A DNA stretch of 64,000 nt from Nitrospina sp. GTDB taxonomy: Bacteria > Nitrospinota > Nitrospinia > Nitrospinales > JACRGP01. Below are positions 1-8,919 of this stretch, piece after piece (the first letter of the stretch is position 1; each line of letters opens with the position of its first letter). The stretch covers positions 88,760-152,759 of the forward strand of contig JACAVV010000010.1 in NCBI GenBank assembly GCA_024648695.1, given 5' to 3'. Both the position numbers and the translations under genes were made by a program. The notes below the pieces were generated by a model, which was not told the DNA's origin, did no database searches, and was given only the letters and a program-made list of their open reading frames with translations.

Positions 1-61
1 GCGGGTGACTGGAAATCGCCTGCACGAATGTGGTTCCGGGTTCACGGACAATGGCCAGCAT
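1..61 (-). CDS. Dimethylargininase/amidinotransferase-like protein, N-terminus only (cut by window edge)
   Basis: Only the first 20 codons are inside the window, read leftward from an ATG at 61-59. The peptide begins MLAIVREPGTTF and continues VQAISSHP. This resembles the start of NG,NG-dimethylarginine dimethylaminohydrolase and related arginine deiminase-fold enzymes, which begin with an 'alVRxpg..f' strand. The gene lies 38 bp downstream of the GGCT-like gene in the same direction, so the two may be co-transcribed. No strong ribosome binding site is visible before the ATG. The catalytic residues lie outside the window, so the assignment rests on the N-terminal pattern alone. Confidence 0.45.
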   Translation of the reverse strand, partial: MLAIVREPGTTFVQAISSHP

Positions 62-99
62 GAAATGGATGTTAACTCAAATTCTAAAGGTGATCCCGT

Positions 100-573
100 T
101 CAATCGATGGTGTGCGTATTCATCAAACGGGAAAAATAGAGCATCTGAACTTTTTTCTTTGCGCCACGCAACTGCTTCATCATTGCCTTGGTGGGTTTCA
201 AGCCCGCCTTCACCTTTTCGTGCGGGGCCACGTAAACGTAACCGTTGACACAGGTGAAATCGTGCCTGGTGAACCTCATCACTTTGCGTTTGTATTCATT
301 CGGATGCTGATAGTACTCATCGAGTTTGGGGAGGTATTTTTCATCCATTTCGTAGAGCACCCCTTCCACCACCCCCAGGTTGCTGGAAGAAGGTTCGATA
401 TTACATAATCCCAATCCTTCAGGCGCTTCAGGATCAGAAGGTATCTTGCTAAAAGAGATTTTCCAGGAGGATAATGTAACACAAAACTCTGCCTTCGCTT
501 CGAACCCCGCCTCCTTGAAAACTGCGGGGTTCATCAACTCAGCGTAAGCGAAAAAATTTATAAGATTGGCCAT
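100..573 (-). CDS. Gamma-glutamylcyclotransferase-like (GGCT/AIG2 fold) protein, probably not catalytic
   Basis: A 157-residue protein starting MANLINFFAYAELMN. An upstream in-frame start at 621 would add 16 residues, but family members start right at the FAYGS strand, so the ATG at 573 is preferred. The pattern fits the GGCT-like fold: an N-terminal beta strand, a central GVVEGVLYEM strand, and LDEYYQHPNEYKR matching the family's 'LDxxEgxp..Y.R' segment. Two hallmark features look altered. The substrate-binding YGS(x)N loop reads YAELMN, and the position of the usual catalytic Glu after LDE is Tyr. I infer a binding or diverged role rather than glutathione/gamma-glutamyl cyclotransfer. It precedes the dimethylargininase-like gene on the same strand. 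Confidence 0.6.
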   Translation of the reverse strand: MANLINFFAYAELMNPAVFKEAGFEAKAEFCVTLSSWKISFSKIPSDPEAPEGLGLCNIEPSSSNLGVVEGVLYEMDEKYLPKLDEYYQHPNEYKRKVMRFTRHDFTCVNGYVYVAPHEKVKAGLKPTKAMMKQLRGAKKKVQMLYFSRLMNTHTID

Positions 574-857
574 AGGTAAGCTACCTGTTTCCTTAATATA
601 AGATGAATGGGACAAAATCAATTGCGAGGCATTATAGCATCAACTTACCTCAGGTAAAAAGCTTGCCCGCCTAATAAAAAATATGATACTATTTTTACCA
701 AGTAACAATCTTCCTTTTGATAATTAAAGAATTCTTCCTGAACTTTCTTTTCGATCTTATAGACGAACCAGGCCCAGACACAATGGGGTAAAAAATACAA
801 ATTCAACCCCTAATGCGAGGCAAATTCAATAAATATCTATTTTATAAGGAGTTATTC

Positions 858-1187
858 ATGGCTGGAGGCAAAGTTGTAACCCTGTCGGACGCCGAATTTG
901 ATTCATCCGTCATCCAATCCGATAAACCCGCTCTGGTTGATTTTTGGGCCGAATGGTGTCAGCCCTGCAAAATGCTGGCCCCGACCGTGGAAGAGTTGTC
1001 CGAAGAATACGATGGGCAGGTGATAGTTGGAAAGGTCAACGTGGATGACAATCCGTCCACCGCCACCAAGTTTGGAATTCGCGGCATCCCGACTTTGCTG
1101 TTGTTCAAGGACGGCAAAGTGGTGCAACAAATGGTGGGTGTGAAATCCAAAGCGGAGATCAAAAAGCTGATCGACGAATCGATTTAA
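858..1187 (+). CDS. trxA: Thioredoxin
   Basis: A 109-residue cytoplasmic thioredoxin that reduces protein disulfides with electrons from thioredoxin reductase. The ATG at 858 is chosen because AAGGAG lies just upstream (about 847-852); the longer frame from 813 adds a non-conserved tail. The redox motif is WCQPC (Cys34 and Cys37), with Gln in place of the more common Gly. The cis-proline segment GIRGIPTLLLF is present, and length and fold order match classical Trx1. The gene stands alone and is closed by a clear intrinsic terminator about 35 bp downstream. Confidence 0.95.
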   Translation: MAGGKVVTLSDAEFDSSVIQSDKPALVDFWAEWCQPCKMLAPTVEELSEEYDGQVIVGKVNVDDNPSTATKFGIRGIPTLLLFKDGKVVQQMVGVKSKAEIKKLIDESI

Positions 1188-1220
1188 AACAACCAAATTC
1201 AAAAAAGTAACAGATACCAC

Positions 1221-1246
1221 GCCCGCCGCAAGGCGGGTTTTTTTTT
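1221..1246 (+). terminator. Intrinsic terminator after trxA
   Basis: CCCGCC (1222-1227) pairs with GGCGGG (1232-1237) around a GCAA tetraloop and is followed directly by nine T residues. It lies 34 bp after the trxA stop. Confidence 0.93.
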
Positions 1247-1248
1247 GT

Positions 1249-1281
1249 AAAAAAAAGAAATGGGGTAGCACAAGCTACCCC
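1249..1281 (-). terminator. Intrinsic terminator on the minus strand facing trxA
   Basis: GGGGTAGC (1262-1269) pairs perfectly with GCTACCCC (1274-1281). Read leftward, the stem is followed by a T-rich run (complement of 1249-1260). It sits back to back with the trxA terminator and would stop leftward transcription from the 1.6-1.9 kb gene before it enters trxA. Confidence 0.7.
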
Positions 1282-1463
1282 GCGAGAGATGAAGGGTTAT
1301 CACGCATTGAGGGACGTCGTGGATAACCACCCCATATAAACCCTTTTCGGCTCCCACAGAAAATTACTTGATAGATTTTTCAGGTTTATTCTTTTTTCGA
1401 TTGAAACTCCTCAATTGAATAAGATAACCACAAGGAATTTTTTAAAGCATTCCCCTTCAACCG

Positions 1464-1531
1464 AATAAAAAAACAAAAATCTTTTCCCTCCCCCGCTTTT
1501 TCACGGCTTTGCGTGTGCGAGGGAGAGAAAA
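1464..1531 (-). terminator. Intrinsic terminator after the His/Lys-rich small exported protein gene
   Basis: A long imperfect stem (1482-1496 with 1517-1531, about 13 of 15 pairs) is followed, reading leftward, by T-rich sequence corresponding to the A-run at 1465-1480. It lies about 50 bp past the stop of the gene at 1584-1880. The rest of the 1285-1583 gap shows no convincing ORF. Confidence 0.6.
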
Positions 1532-1583
1532 GTCAATACATCATTTTGCTACACAGAATAAGAAACGGTATTTGAGAAAAATC

Positions 1584-1880
1584 TCATTTATGAGACCCCT
1601 TCTTATCCTTCTTATCATGATGAGAATCAGATCCTTCCTTTGATCCTCCTTTATTATCTGAATGATCACTGCCATGAGCTTTATCATGTTTACCGGAGGC
1701 TCCGAAGCGATCATCTCCGTGGGATTTTCCACCTTCAGAACCTGAAGATGTTTTGTGAGTCTGGTCTTTTCCTTTGCCCATTTTGTGACCCATAGGGTCA
1801 GAACCAAACGCCAGGCTTGCGCCGGACAGAAAACAAATGGAAATAGCGGTTACCAAAAACATTTTAATAGATTTAGTCAT
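1584..1880 (-). CDS. Small exported His/Lys/Gly/Ser/Asp-rich protein of unknown function
   Basis: A 98-residue protein. Residues 1-25 form a Sec signal peptide: basic MTKSIK, a hydrophobic core, then SLAFG. The mature part is low complexity with no hydrophobic core, built from repeated Gly, Ser, His, Lys and Asp (GKSHGDDRFG, KHDKAHGSDHSD and DSHHDKKDKKG segments). GAAAGGGGT just upstream of the ATG supports the start. About a dozen histidines suggest metal or polyanion binding, but that is inference from composition. The mature region is probably disordered. I do not recognise a family. A terminator hairpin follows. Confidence 0.7.
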   Translation of the reverse strand: MTKSIKMFLVTAISICFLSGASLAFGSDPMGHKMGKGKDQTHKTSSGSEGGKSHGDDRFGASGKHDKAHGSDHSDNKGGSKEGSDSHHDKKDKKGSHK

Positions 1881-2159
1881 TGTATTACCCCTTTCAGAAT
1901 TGTTAGAAAAGCCAACTCTAACAAAACAAAATTAAATCAAAGTTAATAGGGGATTATCTTTCTTTCATTATCCATTATTAATTTCGTGGCGTTTCAGATC
2001 CTTTTAACTACCTGAAAAATGGTATCTTATGGGCTTATTGCAAAGAATAAAATGTTTTCTGGATGGAAAATGGAATTGGTTTTACTTAATACTTTTCGAA
2101 CAATTGGTTGTGAAAACCGCACTAAAAAATAAACTTTATTTGCATAATCACACCGCCAA

Positions 2160-3296
2160 TCAAACTGCTTTACCCAACTCTTCAATTTCTTGCTGAACCC
2201 ATTCGTGTTTTTCATTGGCTAGATGCGTTTTCACTAAATCAAGGGCTTTTGCCGGACCCATCAATTCACCCAGCGCCCAAATCACGTGGGTGCGTATGAG
2301 AGGTTCGGGATCGTTTAGAACCTGGACTAGTGCGGGTACGGCGACCGGGTCATTTGAATTTCCTAGCGCTACGGCGACGTTGCGCAAAAACCCTCTGCGC
2401 TTGATTCTTTTTATGGGGCTTTTTCTAAATCGCGCGCGAAATCCATCGTCATCCAGTCTGATCCACTCCATCAATGCCTTGGTGTTTCCCTTGTCAAGGT
2501 AAGCCGTCTCTGCAGTCGTCACCGCAAAAGAGTTCCAGGGACATACGATCTGGCAATCGTCACATCCGTACACGCGATTTCCAATCGCCTTTCGAAACTC
2601 GCGAGGGATGACTCCTTTCAACTCGATATTGAGATAGGAAATACACTTGCGCGAATCCAGCACATAAGGCGCAACGATGGCTTGCGTCGGGCAGATGTCA
2701 ATGCACTCGCGGCACGTCCCGCATCGGTCCACAGCGGGATTCGATTCCGGAAGCCAGACGTCTGCCAGAATCTCGGACAAAAAAAACCAGGACCCCACGC
2801 CTTCAGTAATCAGATTTGTGTGCTTACCAATCCAGCCAAGTCCGGCCTGTTGAGCGAGGGGTTTTTCCAGGACCGGTCCGGTATCCACATAAACTTTGGT
2901 CTGGCAACCGGGAAACTCATTTTGCAAATACAACTCCAGTTCTTTCAAACGAGGTAAAATGATATCGTGGTAATCCTTGTCCAGAGCATAGAGGGAGATA
3001 TCGCCCTCATCATGATTTTCCAGATAGGTGAGATCTTTCTCCTCCGGGAAATAATTGGATCTCAGGCAAAGGATACTTTGAACGCCAGGCAAAACTTTAT
3101 TAAGATCACCACGTTTGGCCGCACCGCGGGACATGTAAGCCATTTCACCATCGTAATTCAATCTCAACCATTCCTCAAAGCGCTCAATCGCCTGAGTGAT
3201 GCCCGGACGGGCAACACCAAACCCATCGAACCCCAATTCTCGCGATTTAAGCTCCAGTTGTTTTAGTTTCGATTCGATTTTAAATGAAGAGTCCAT
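2160..3296 (-). CDS. queG: Epoxyqueuosine reductase QueG
   Basis: A 378-residue cytosolic enzyme for the last step of queuosine synthesis, reducing epoxyqueuosine in tRNA with cobalamin and two [4Fe-4S] clusters. The two cluster motifs are CGTCRECIDICP and CDDCQIVCPWN. The N-terminal GFDGFGVARPG and the RGDLNKVLPG segments match QueG. The C-terminal third is a HEAT-like repeat region (VALGNSNDPVAVPALVQVL, HVIWALGELM), usual for full-length QueG. The ATG at 3296 has AGGAT upstream. No other queuosine genes are adjacent. Confidence 0.95.
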   Translation of the reverse strand: MDSSFKIESKLKQLELKSRELGFDGFGVARPGITQAIERFEEWLRLNYDGEMAYMSRGAAKRGDLNKVLPGVQSILCLRSNYFPEEKDLTYLENHDEGDISLYALDKDYHDIILPRLKELELYLQNEFPGCQTKVYVDTGPVLEKPLAQQAGLGWIGKHTNLITEGVGSWFFLSEILADVWLPESNPAVDRCGTCRECIDICPTQAIVAPYVLDSRKCISYLNIELKGVIPREFRKAIGNRVYGCDDCQIVCPWNSFAVTTAETAYLDKGNTKALMEWIRLDDDGFRARFRKSPIKRIKRRGFLRNVAVALGNSNDPVAVPALVQVLNDPEPLIRTHVIWALGELMGPAKALDLVKTHLANEKHEWVQQEIEELGKAV

Positions 3297-3429
3297 CTTA
3301 AATCCTGTTGAACCTGCTACTTGTTTTTGCTATCTTTTTTAGCAATAGGGCGTCAAACAATGAGATTTCCCAACGCCTGCACCTCCAATCCAGACCACTT
3401 TACCCGGATTCCCAACCAAAAGGAAAAAA

Positions 3430-3975
3430 ATGCATTCATTGCCCATCTCAACCCGGATTTTCCTGCGCAGGATGTTTATCGCAACCACCTGCCTGGGCTT
3501 GGCGATACTTATCGGTTGTTCCTCCTCCGAAGACTCCAGTAAGACCAGTAAAGGCGCCGCTCCGTCGGCGGAAAGTCAAGCCGCCCCCAAAACAAACTTT
3601 GCGGGGACCCAGGAAGAAAAATTTTTTCTGGAAGGCAACGACTATTCCAATAAAGGCCAGTTTGATAAAGCCATAGAGGCCTATAAAAAATCGATCAGCG
3701 TCAATGCCGGCATTGCCTCGGTTCATTATAACCTGGGCAATGTGTATGTGGCCGCGGCCAAAACCGATTTGGCCGTGACCGAATACCTGGAAGCAATTAA
3801 ACTGAATCCGATGAACCCCGAATACCACCGCAATCTGGGGTTCGCCTACGCGTTGCTTCAGGATGGGAAAATGGCCAAAAGGAAATATGATGAGTTACGC
3901 GCCATGAGCCCGAGGCATGCGGAAGAATTGCAATTCTGGATCAAGCGTGCCAACGAGGAAAGTAAAACACAATGA
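3430..3975 (+). CDS. TPR-repeat lipoprotein
   Basis: A 181-residue predicted lipoprotein. A basic N-terminus and hydrophobic segment end in a lipobox, LIGC, with Cys at about residue 29. A Ser/Ala/Pro linker follows, then about three tetratricopeptide repeats from residue 60 (EGNDYSNKGQFDKAIEAYKK, VHYNLGNVYVAAAKTDLAV, YHRNLGFAYALLQDGKMA). TPRs mediate protein-protein contacts, so a periplasmic scaffold role is likely. AAGGA precedes the ATG. It heads a rightward gene run with the HDAC-like and clpC genes, only 39 bp before the next start. Specific function unknown. Confidence 0.8.
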   Translation: MHSLPISTRIFLRRMFIATTCLGLAILIGCSSSEDSSKTSKGAAPSAESQAAPKTNFAGTQEEKFFLEGNDYSNKGQFDKAIEAYKKSISVNAGIASVHYNLGNVYVAAAKTDLAVTEYLEAIKLNPMNPEYHRNLGFAYALLQDGKMAKRKYDELRAMSPRHAEELQFWIKRANEESKTQ

Positions 3976-4014
3976 TTACGGGGCTCCCTTCGAGCCCGTT
4001 CCGGGGATAACTAA

Positions 4015-4962
4015 ATGAAAAAAACCGGCTACATCTATGATCCGTTCTACCTGAAGCACGACAACGAACCGCATCCAGAAAACCGCGGCCGTTTGGAGGC
4101 CATTGAAAACAAGGTTCATGCCTCTCCAATTATGGATACATTAATCAGGCCCCAGGCGCGCAAGGCCACCGAAGCGGAAATCGGGTTGAACCATTCGGAA
4201 GGTTACATCACCGAGGTTCGAAATTCCTGCGCTGATAATGTCCGACATCTGGACGGCGACACGGTAATTTGTCCGGACTCCTATGAAGCCGCACTTTTAA
4301 GTACGGGCGCAGGACTGGTGGCTGTGGACCAGGTGGTCGATGGCGAATGCGACAATGTTTTTTGCGCAGTCCGTCCTCCCGGTCACCATGCGGAGTATTC
4401 GCGGGCGATGGGATTTTGTCTTTTCAACAATGTGGCCATCGCGGCCCGTTACGCGCTTAAAGAAAAGGGTCTCAACCGGGTATTTATTTTCGATTGGGAC
4501 GTGCACCACGGCAACGGAACACAACATTCGTTTTATTCTGATTCTTCGGTGTACTACAGTAGCACCCACCAATACCCGTTTTATCCGGGTACAGGGGACG
4601 CCGCAGAAACAGGTACCGGCGACGGTTTGGGCACCACTCTCAATTTGCCTTTAAGAGCCTATTCGGGCGATGACGATTACACGCAATGGATTGAAAACAA
4701 ACTCATTCCTGAGATGCAAAAGTACAAACCGGACCTGATCATCATTTCCGCAGGTTTCGATGCGCATCAGGAAGACCCTCTGGCAAGCATGCAAGTCTCC
4801 ACCGAAGGCTATGGAGCCATGACGCGCCTTCTCAGCAAAGCCGCCGATGAAATCTGCCAGGGCCGTTTGATCTCCATGCTGGAAGGTGGATACAACCCGG
4901 GCGCTTTGAGCGATTCGGTATTGCTTCATTTGCAATGCCTTCAGGGAACCGATAACTCTTAA
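4015..4962 (+). CDS. Histone deacetylase-family (acetoin utilisation/APAH-like) amidohydrolase
   Basis: A 315-residue zinc-dependent deacetylase of the arginase/HDAC fold. Characteristic motifs are RPPGHHAEYSRAMGFCLFNN (tandem catalytic His), FDWDVHHGNGTQ (Asp and His zinc ligands), SAGFDAHQEDPL (third zinc ligand) and LEGGYN with the conserved Tyr. Bacterial members remove acetyl groups from polyamines, acetyl-CoA synthetase lysines or other small amides; the substrate here cannot be read from sequence. It begins 39 bp after the TPR lipoprotein gene and ends 18 bp before clpC, suggesting co-transcription. Confidence 0.9.
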   Translation: MKKTGYIYDPFYLKHDNEPHPENRGRLEAIENKVHASPIMDTLIRPQARKATEAEIGLNHSEGYITEVRNSCADNVRHLDGDTVICPDSYEAALLSTGAGLVAVDQVVDGECDNVFCAVRPPGHHAEYSRAMGFCLFNNVAIAARYALKEKGLNRVFIFDWDVHHGNGTQHSFYSDSSVYYSSTHQYPFYPGTGDAAETGTGDGLGTTLNLPLRAYSGDDDYTQWIENKLIPEMQKYKPDLIIISAGFDAHQEDPLASMQVSTEGYGAMTRLLSKAADEICQGRLISMLEGGYNPGALSDSVLLHLQCLQGTDNS

Positions 4963-4980
4963 GTTAAAAACAACCACATC

Positions 4981-7449
4981 ATGCTTCAACAATACATACG
5001 ATACTTTACCGATAAAGTCATCGATGCCCTCAATCTTGGGACCATGGAAATGGTCAATATGAACCAGAACCTGCTCACGCCGGATTTTATCCTGCTGGGG
5101 CTTTTGGTTCAGGAAGATTCCATGATCGTCAAATTGCTGGAAGCCACCTATCCTGAAAACAAGGACCTGACTAACCAGATTCTGGAAAAGGTTTACGAAA
5201 ATCAAGAAAGCGAAACAAAGATAGAGCGGGAAGAAATCAAACACATTCAACTGGCACAAGAAACCGAAACCTGTTTCGAACTGGCGCAGGAAGAGGCCAA
5301 AAAACGGGGCGATAAATTCATTGGGGTAGGCGTCCTGTTTCTCGCTCTGTTTGATCGCAGGGTGGGCAAGACAAGTGAAATCCTGCAGGAATGTGGGGTT
5401 TCTTTAAGTCAAGTGCGTGACGAACTGGACACCATGCGGGGCGGCCGGACAATCAATGAAAAAAACGCGGAAGGTAAATTCGACGCGCTGGTTCAATACA
5501 CCACCGACTTGACGGACCTTGCCCGAAAGGGCGAACTGGATCCGGTTATCGGCCGCGACAAGGAGATTTTTCGTATCATTCAGATTTTGTCACGCCGCAA
5601 AAAGAACAATCCGGTGCTGATCGGGGAACCTGGAGTCGGAAAAACCGTTATCGTGGAAGGCCTGGCCCAGCGTATTGTGGCGTCTAAGGTACCAAAATCC
5701 CTTTTGAACAAGCGGGTGAAAGTTCTGGAAATGTCGGAGATCATTGCCGGTGCTAAAATGCGCGGAGAGTTCGAAGAGCGCATGAAACAGGTGAAAGACG
5801 AAATCATAGCGTCACATGGAAGCATCATTTTATTCATCGACGAACTTCATACCATCGTCAGCGCCGGAGCAGGAGCAGGCGGTGTCGATGCATCGAATAT
5901 GTTGAAATCGGCGCTTGCTAAAGGACAACTACAGTGTATTGGCGCCACGACTCTGGACGAATACAAAAAGCATATTGAAGAGGACAAGGCTTTGGCCCGA
6001 AGATTTCAAACCATCGTGGTGCAGGAACCTTCAGTGGCGGATACTGTAAAAATCCTTGAGGGCCTCATTCCAAGGTACGAGAAGCACCATGAGGTTTCTT
6101 TCAACGATGACGCGTTAGAAACTGCGGCCAAGCTTTCGGAAAAACATATTTCGGACCGCCACCTTCCGGATAAGGCTGTTGATTTAATCGACGAAGCGGG
6201 GTCCCATAAACACCTTGCTCTCAACAGCGTGCCTCCGGCCATTCAGGAATTGGAAAATGAACGCACCCGCCTCATGCAGTCTCAAAACGATCATTTCACG
6301 AAGCAGGATTTTGAAGCCGTCGCCCAGTTAAGACAGGAGATTCTAGAGGTCGACAAAAAACTTCAGGCGGAACAAGAACTTTGGAAACAACAAATCCAGT
6401 CCATGAACTCTTCAGTCTCTTCTGAAGACATCGCCAATGTAGTGGCGGCCTGGACGGGCATTCCCGTCAACAGGATCATGGAAACAGAAGCGCAAAAATT
6501 AATGAATATGGAGGAAAACCTCCACAAGCGCGTCATCGGACAAGATAACGCGGTAACCGCAATCAGCAATGCCATTCGTAGAAATCGCGCGGGTCTGAAA
6601 GAAAAGAACCGGCCCATCGGTGCATTTTTGTTTCTGGGTCCGACAGGTGTCGGTAAAACTGAATTGGCCAAGGCCCTTGCGGAGTTTTTACTGGATGATG
6701 AGAATCGCCTGATCCGGTTAGACATGTCCGAGTACATGGAAAAACATTCCGTGTCCAAAATCATCGGCTCGCCGCCGGGATATGTGGGTTATGATGAAGG
6801 CGGCCAGTTGACGGAAAAGGTTCGTCGGAATCCGTACACAGTTATTCTTCTCGATGAACTTGAAAAAGCGCATCCGGATGTGTTCAATATTCTCTTGCAA
6901 CTGCTGGACGACGGACGTTTGACAGATGCCCATGGCCGTGTGACCAGTTTCAAAAACGCGATCATCATTGGAACCTCCAACATCGGGACCAAATTTCTTT
7001 CTGAAACTCAAAAGGCGATTGGCTTCGACCTCGGAAAAAAAGATTCTGCCCAGAGTTACAAGGAAATCTGCCAGATTGTTTTGAAGGAAGCGCAGAAGTT
7101 TTTTAAACCCGAATTCATTAACCGACTCGATGATCTCATTGTCTTCCATTCTCTGACACGCGAACAGATTCGGCGGATTGCCGATTTGATGATCCATAAC
7201 CTGAATCTGCGCCTCAAGGAAAAGAACCTGGAAATCATGATAAGCGAATCGGTCAAAGACAAGCTGGCGGAAGATGGGTTTAGCGATATGTACGGGGCTC
7301 GACCTTTAAAACGCCTCATTGAAGATCGTATCGAAAACCAGTTGTCCTTAAAAATTATTAATGGAGAAATTGATCTGGGGGACCAGGTAGAAATTGGCCT
7401 GGATGAGGAAGGCAACATTCAGTTTTCAGTTTCGACAAAAGTGGAATGA
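4981..7449 (+). CDS. clpC: AAA+ unfoldase ClpC (Clp protease ATP-binding subunit)
   Basis: An 822-residue Hsp100 protein. The N-terminal Clp_N repeat domain (about 1-150) is followed by AAA-1 with Walker A GEPGVGKT (215-222) and AAA-2 with GPTGVGKT (553-560). The middle region is short, with a UVR-like segment (DFEAVAQLRQEI), and total length is ClpC-like rather than ClpB-like. AAA-2 carries an IGF tripeptide (near TQKAIGFDLG) where ClpC/ClpA have the ClpP-docking loop, supporting a protease partner. No strong Shine-Dalgarno is seen. The stop overlaps the next gene by 4 bp (ATGA), implying translational coupling. Confidence 0.88.
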   Translation: MLQQYIRYFTDKVIDALNLGTMEMVNMNQNLLTPDFILLGLLVQEDSMIVKLLEATYPENKDLTNQILEKVYENQESETKIEREEIKHIQLAQETETCFELAQEEAKKRGDKFIGVGVLFLALFDRRVGKTSEILQECGVSLSQVRDELDTMRGGRTINEKNAEGKFDALVQYTTDLTDLARKGELDPVIGRDKEIFRIIQILSRRKKNNPVLIGEPGVGKTVIVEGLAQRIVASKVPKSLLNKRVKVLEMSEIIAGAKMRGEFEERMKQVKDEIIASHGSIILFIDELHTIVSAGAGAGGVDASNMLKSALAKGQLQCIGATTLDEYKKHIEEDKALARRFQTIVVQEPSVADTVKILEGLIPRYEKHHEVSFNDDALETAAKLSEKHISDRHLPDKAVDLIDEAGSHKHLALNSVPPAIQELENERTRLMQSQNDHFTKQDFEAVAQLRQEILEVDKKLQAEQELWKQQIQSMNSSVSSEDIANVVAAWTGIPVNRIMETEAQKLMNMEENLHKRVIGQDNAVTAISNAIRRNRAGLKEKNRPIGAFLFLGPTGVGKTELAKALAEFLLDDENRLIRLDMSEYMEKHSVSKIIGSPPGYVGYDEGGQLTEKVRRNPYTVILLDELEKAHPDVFNILLQLLDDGRLTDAHGRVTSFKNAIIIGTSNIGTKFLSETQKAIGFDLGKKDSAQSYKEICQIVLKEAQKFFKPEFINRLDDLIVFHSLTREQIRRIADLMIHNLNLRLKEKNLEIMISESVKDKLAEDGFSDMYGARPLKRLIEDRIENQLSLKIINGEIDLGDQVEIGLDEEGNIQFSVSTKVE

Positions 7450-7991
7450 TGGGCGAGGGCACCCCGAATAAACAGTCTGGCGATATGGACCGCATCACCT
7501 GGCTTGCTTTTCTGGTGGCCGTAGGTGTGGTGTTTCATCGTTTGGAAGCTCTGCTCCCGCTACCTTCACCCTGGGTGAAAATTGGCCTGGCAAATATTGC
7601 TACCCTGATCGCTTTGGTGTTTTTCGGGTTTCGCGAGGCCATGATGGTCACCTTGCACCGGGTATTTTTGAGTTCCCTTTTGGGAGGAACCTTTTTAAGT
7701 CCGACCTTCTTGTTGAGCCTCATCGGAGGGATATCTGCAACTCTGGCTATGGGTATGGTTTACCGGGGTGGGCATAATCCGTTTAGCATGATAGGTATCA
7801 GCATCACCGGTGCTTACGTTCACACGGTGTCAATCGTTCTATGTGTGTATCTGGTATTCGCGCGTTCTGAGGGTTTTTTAAAATTACTACCTGTATTTTT
7901 AATATTTGCTTTATTCTCCAGTCTGTTCACTGGAATGGCCGCTAACCTGGCGGTTCGAAAATTTAAGAAACTCAAGCTGGCTACCCATTGA
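7446..7991 (+). CDS. Gx transporter family / heptaprenyl diphosphate synthase component I-like membrane protein
   Basis: A 181-residue integral membrane protein with about five hydrophobic helices. The pattern WVKIGLANIATLIAL, FFGFREAMMVTLHRV and SSLLGGTFLSPTFLLSLIGG is typical of the Gx transporter (Hpre_diP_synt_I) family, distantly related to ECF-transporter S components. Function in most bacteria is unproven, and the old heptaprenyl synthase name comes from gene neighbourhood. It overlaps clpC by 4 bp. An internal ATG (MDRITW) about 14 codons in is an alternative start. Confidence 0.75.
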   Translation: MMGEGTPNKQSGDMDRITWLAFLVAVGVVFHRLEALLPLPSPWVKIGLANIATLIALVFFGFREAMMVTLHRVFLSSLLGGTFLSPTFLLSLIGGISATLAMGMVYRGGHNPFSMIGISITGAYVHTVSIVLCVYLVFARSEGFLKLLPVFLIFALFSSLFTGMAANLAVRKFKKLKLATH

Positions 7992-8046
7992 TTAGTAGCA
8001 CAATAATTCATGATATTTTTCTTGTTTATACACTAAGGAGTTTGAC

Positions 8047-8223
8047 ATGAGCGAAGAACCAAAGGTCGAGAGCGAATCTATCGTTTCAGAATTTTGGGGA
8101 TTTTTAAAAACCCGAAAAAAATGGTGGCTGGGTCCCATTATTTTCGTGATGTTGATGATGGGTGCTTTGATTATATTTGCTGAAGGCAGTGCGGTCGCTC
8201 CCTTTATCTACACCTTGTTTTAA
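8047..8223 (+). CDS. DUF5989 family small membrane protein
   Basis: A 58-residue protein starting MSEEPKVESESIVSEF. AAGGAG lies 5 bp before the ATG. The core FWGFLKTRKKWWLGPI, one transmembrane helix (about 31-47) and the C-terminal AEGSAVAPFIYTLF match DUF5989, a mini-protein often found beside cell-envelope or exopolysaccharide genes. Function is unknown; one helix with a basic, tryptophan-rich stretch at its start suggests a membrane subunit. It sits 15 bp before the glycosyltransferase gene, so a shared role in lipid-linked sugar chemistry is plausible but inferred. Confidence 0.82.
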   Translation: MSEEPKVESESIVSEFWGFLKTRKKWWLGPIIFVMLMMGALIIFAEGSAVAPFIYTLF

Positions 8224-8235
8224 AGCGAACGGCCA

Positions 8236-8919
8236 TTGAAATTATCTATCGTTATACCTGTTTTTAATGAGGAAGCCACTCTGCGCGAAATCATCCGGCG
8301 CGTGGAGGATACCCAATGGGAAAAAGAAATCATTCTCATCGATGATTCTTCCACAGATGGCACCCGATCCATTCTGGAAGAATACCAGAATCGGGATGGG
8401 TTCCTGGTTTTGTTCCATTCCACTAACAAGGGCAAGGGTGCGGCTTTGCGCTCCGGCTTCGCCCAGGTGACCGGGGATGTAATTATCGTTCAGGATGCGG
8501 ACCTGGAGTACGACCCCAGTGACTATGGCGTGATGCTGGGGCCGATTGAGGACGGGCGCGCGGACGTGGTGTTCGGTTCGCGTTTTCTGGGGGGTCCGCA
8601 TCGAGTGATGTTTTTTTGGCATTATGTCGGCAACAAGGTCCTGACCACCCTGTCCAACATGATGACCAATCTCAACCTCACCGACATGGAAACGGGCTAC
8701 AAGGTATTCACTCGGAAAGTTCTGGAATCGCTGGCCCTCAGTTGCAACCGTTTCGGATTCGAACCGGAATTCACCAGCAAAATAGCCCGGAAAAAATTCA
8801 AGGTATACGAGGTCCCCATCTCCTACAGCGGCCGCGATTATCAGGAAGGCAAAAAAATCACTTGGCGGGATGGCGTCGCCGCCCTGTGGTACATTTTCAA
8901 ATTCCGCTTCCTCGCCTAG
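8236..8919 (+). CDS. Family 2 glycosyltransferase, dolichyl/polyprenyl-phosphate mannose synthase-like
   Basis: A 227-residue GT2 enzyme beginning [16 protein letters not shown] from a TTG codon at 8236. It has the DPM1-like order: [21 protein letters not shown], the metal/nucleotide-binding QDADLEYD, and [16 protein letters not shown]. The product would transfer a hexose from a nucleotide sugar to polyprenyl phosphate. No C-terminal transmembrane domain is present, as in soluble DPM1 types. It directly follows the DUF5989 gene and closes the rightward gene run. The exact sugar is not determinable. Confidence 0.88.
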   Translation: MKLSIVIPVFNEEATLREIIRRVEDTQWEKEIILIDDSSTDGTRSILEEYQNRDGFLVLFHSTNKGKGAALRSGFAQVTGDVIIVQDADLEYDPSDYGVMLGPIEDGRADVVFGSRFLGGPHRVMFFWHYVGNKVLTTLSNMMTNLNLTDMETGYKVFTRKVLESLALSCNRFGFEPEFTSKIARKKFKVYEVPISYSGRDYQEGKKITWRDGVAALWYIFKFRFLA

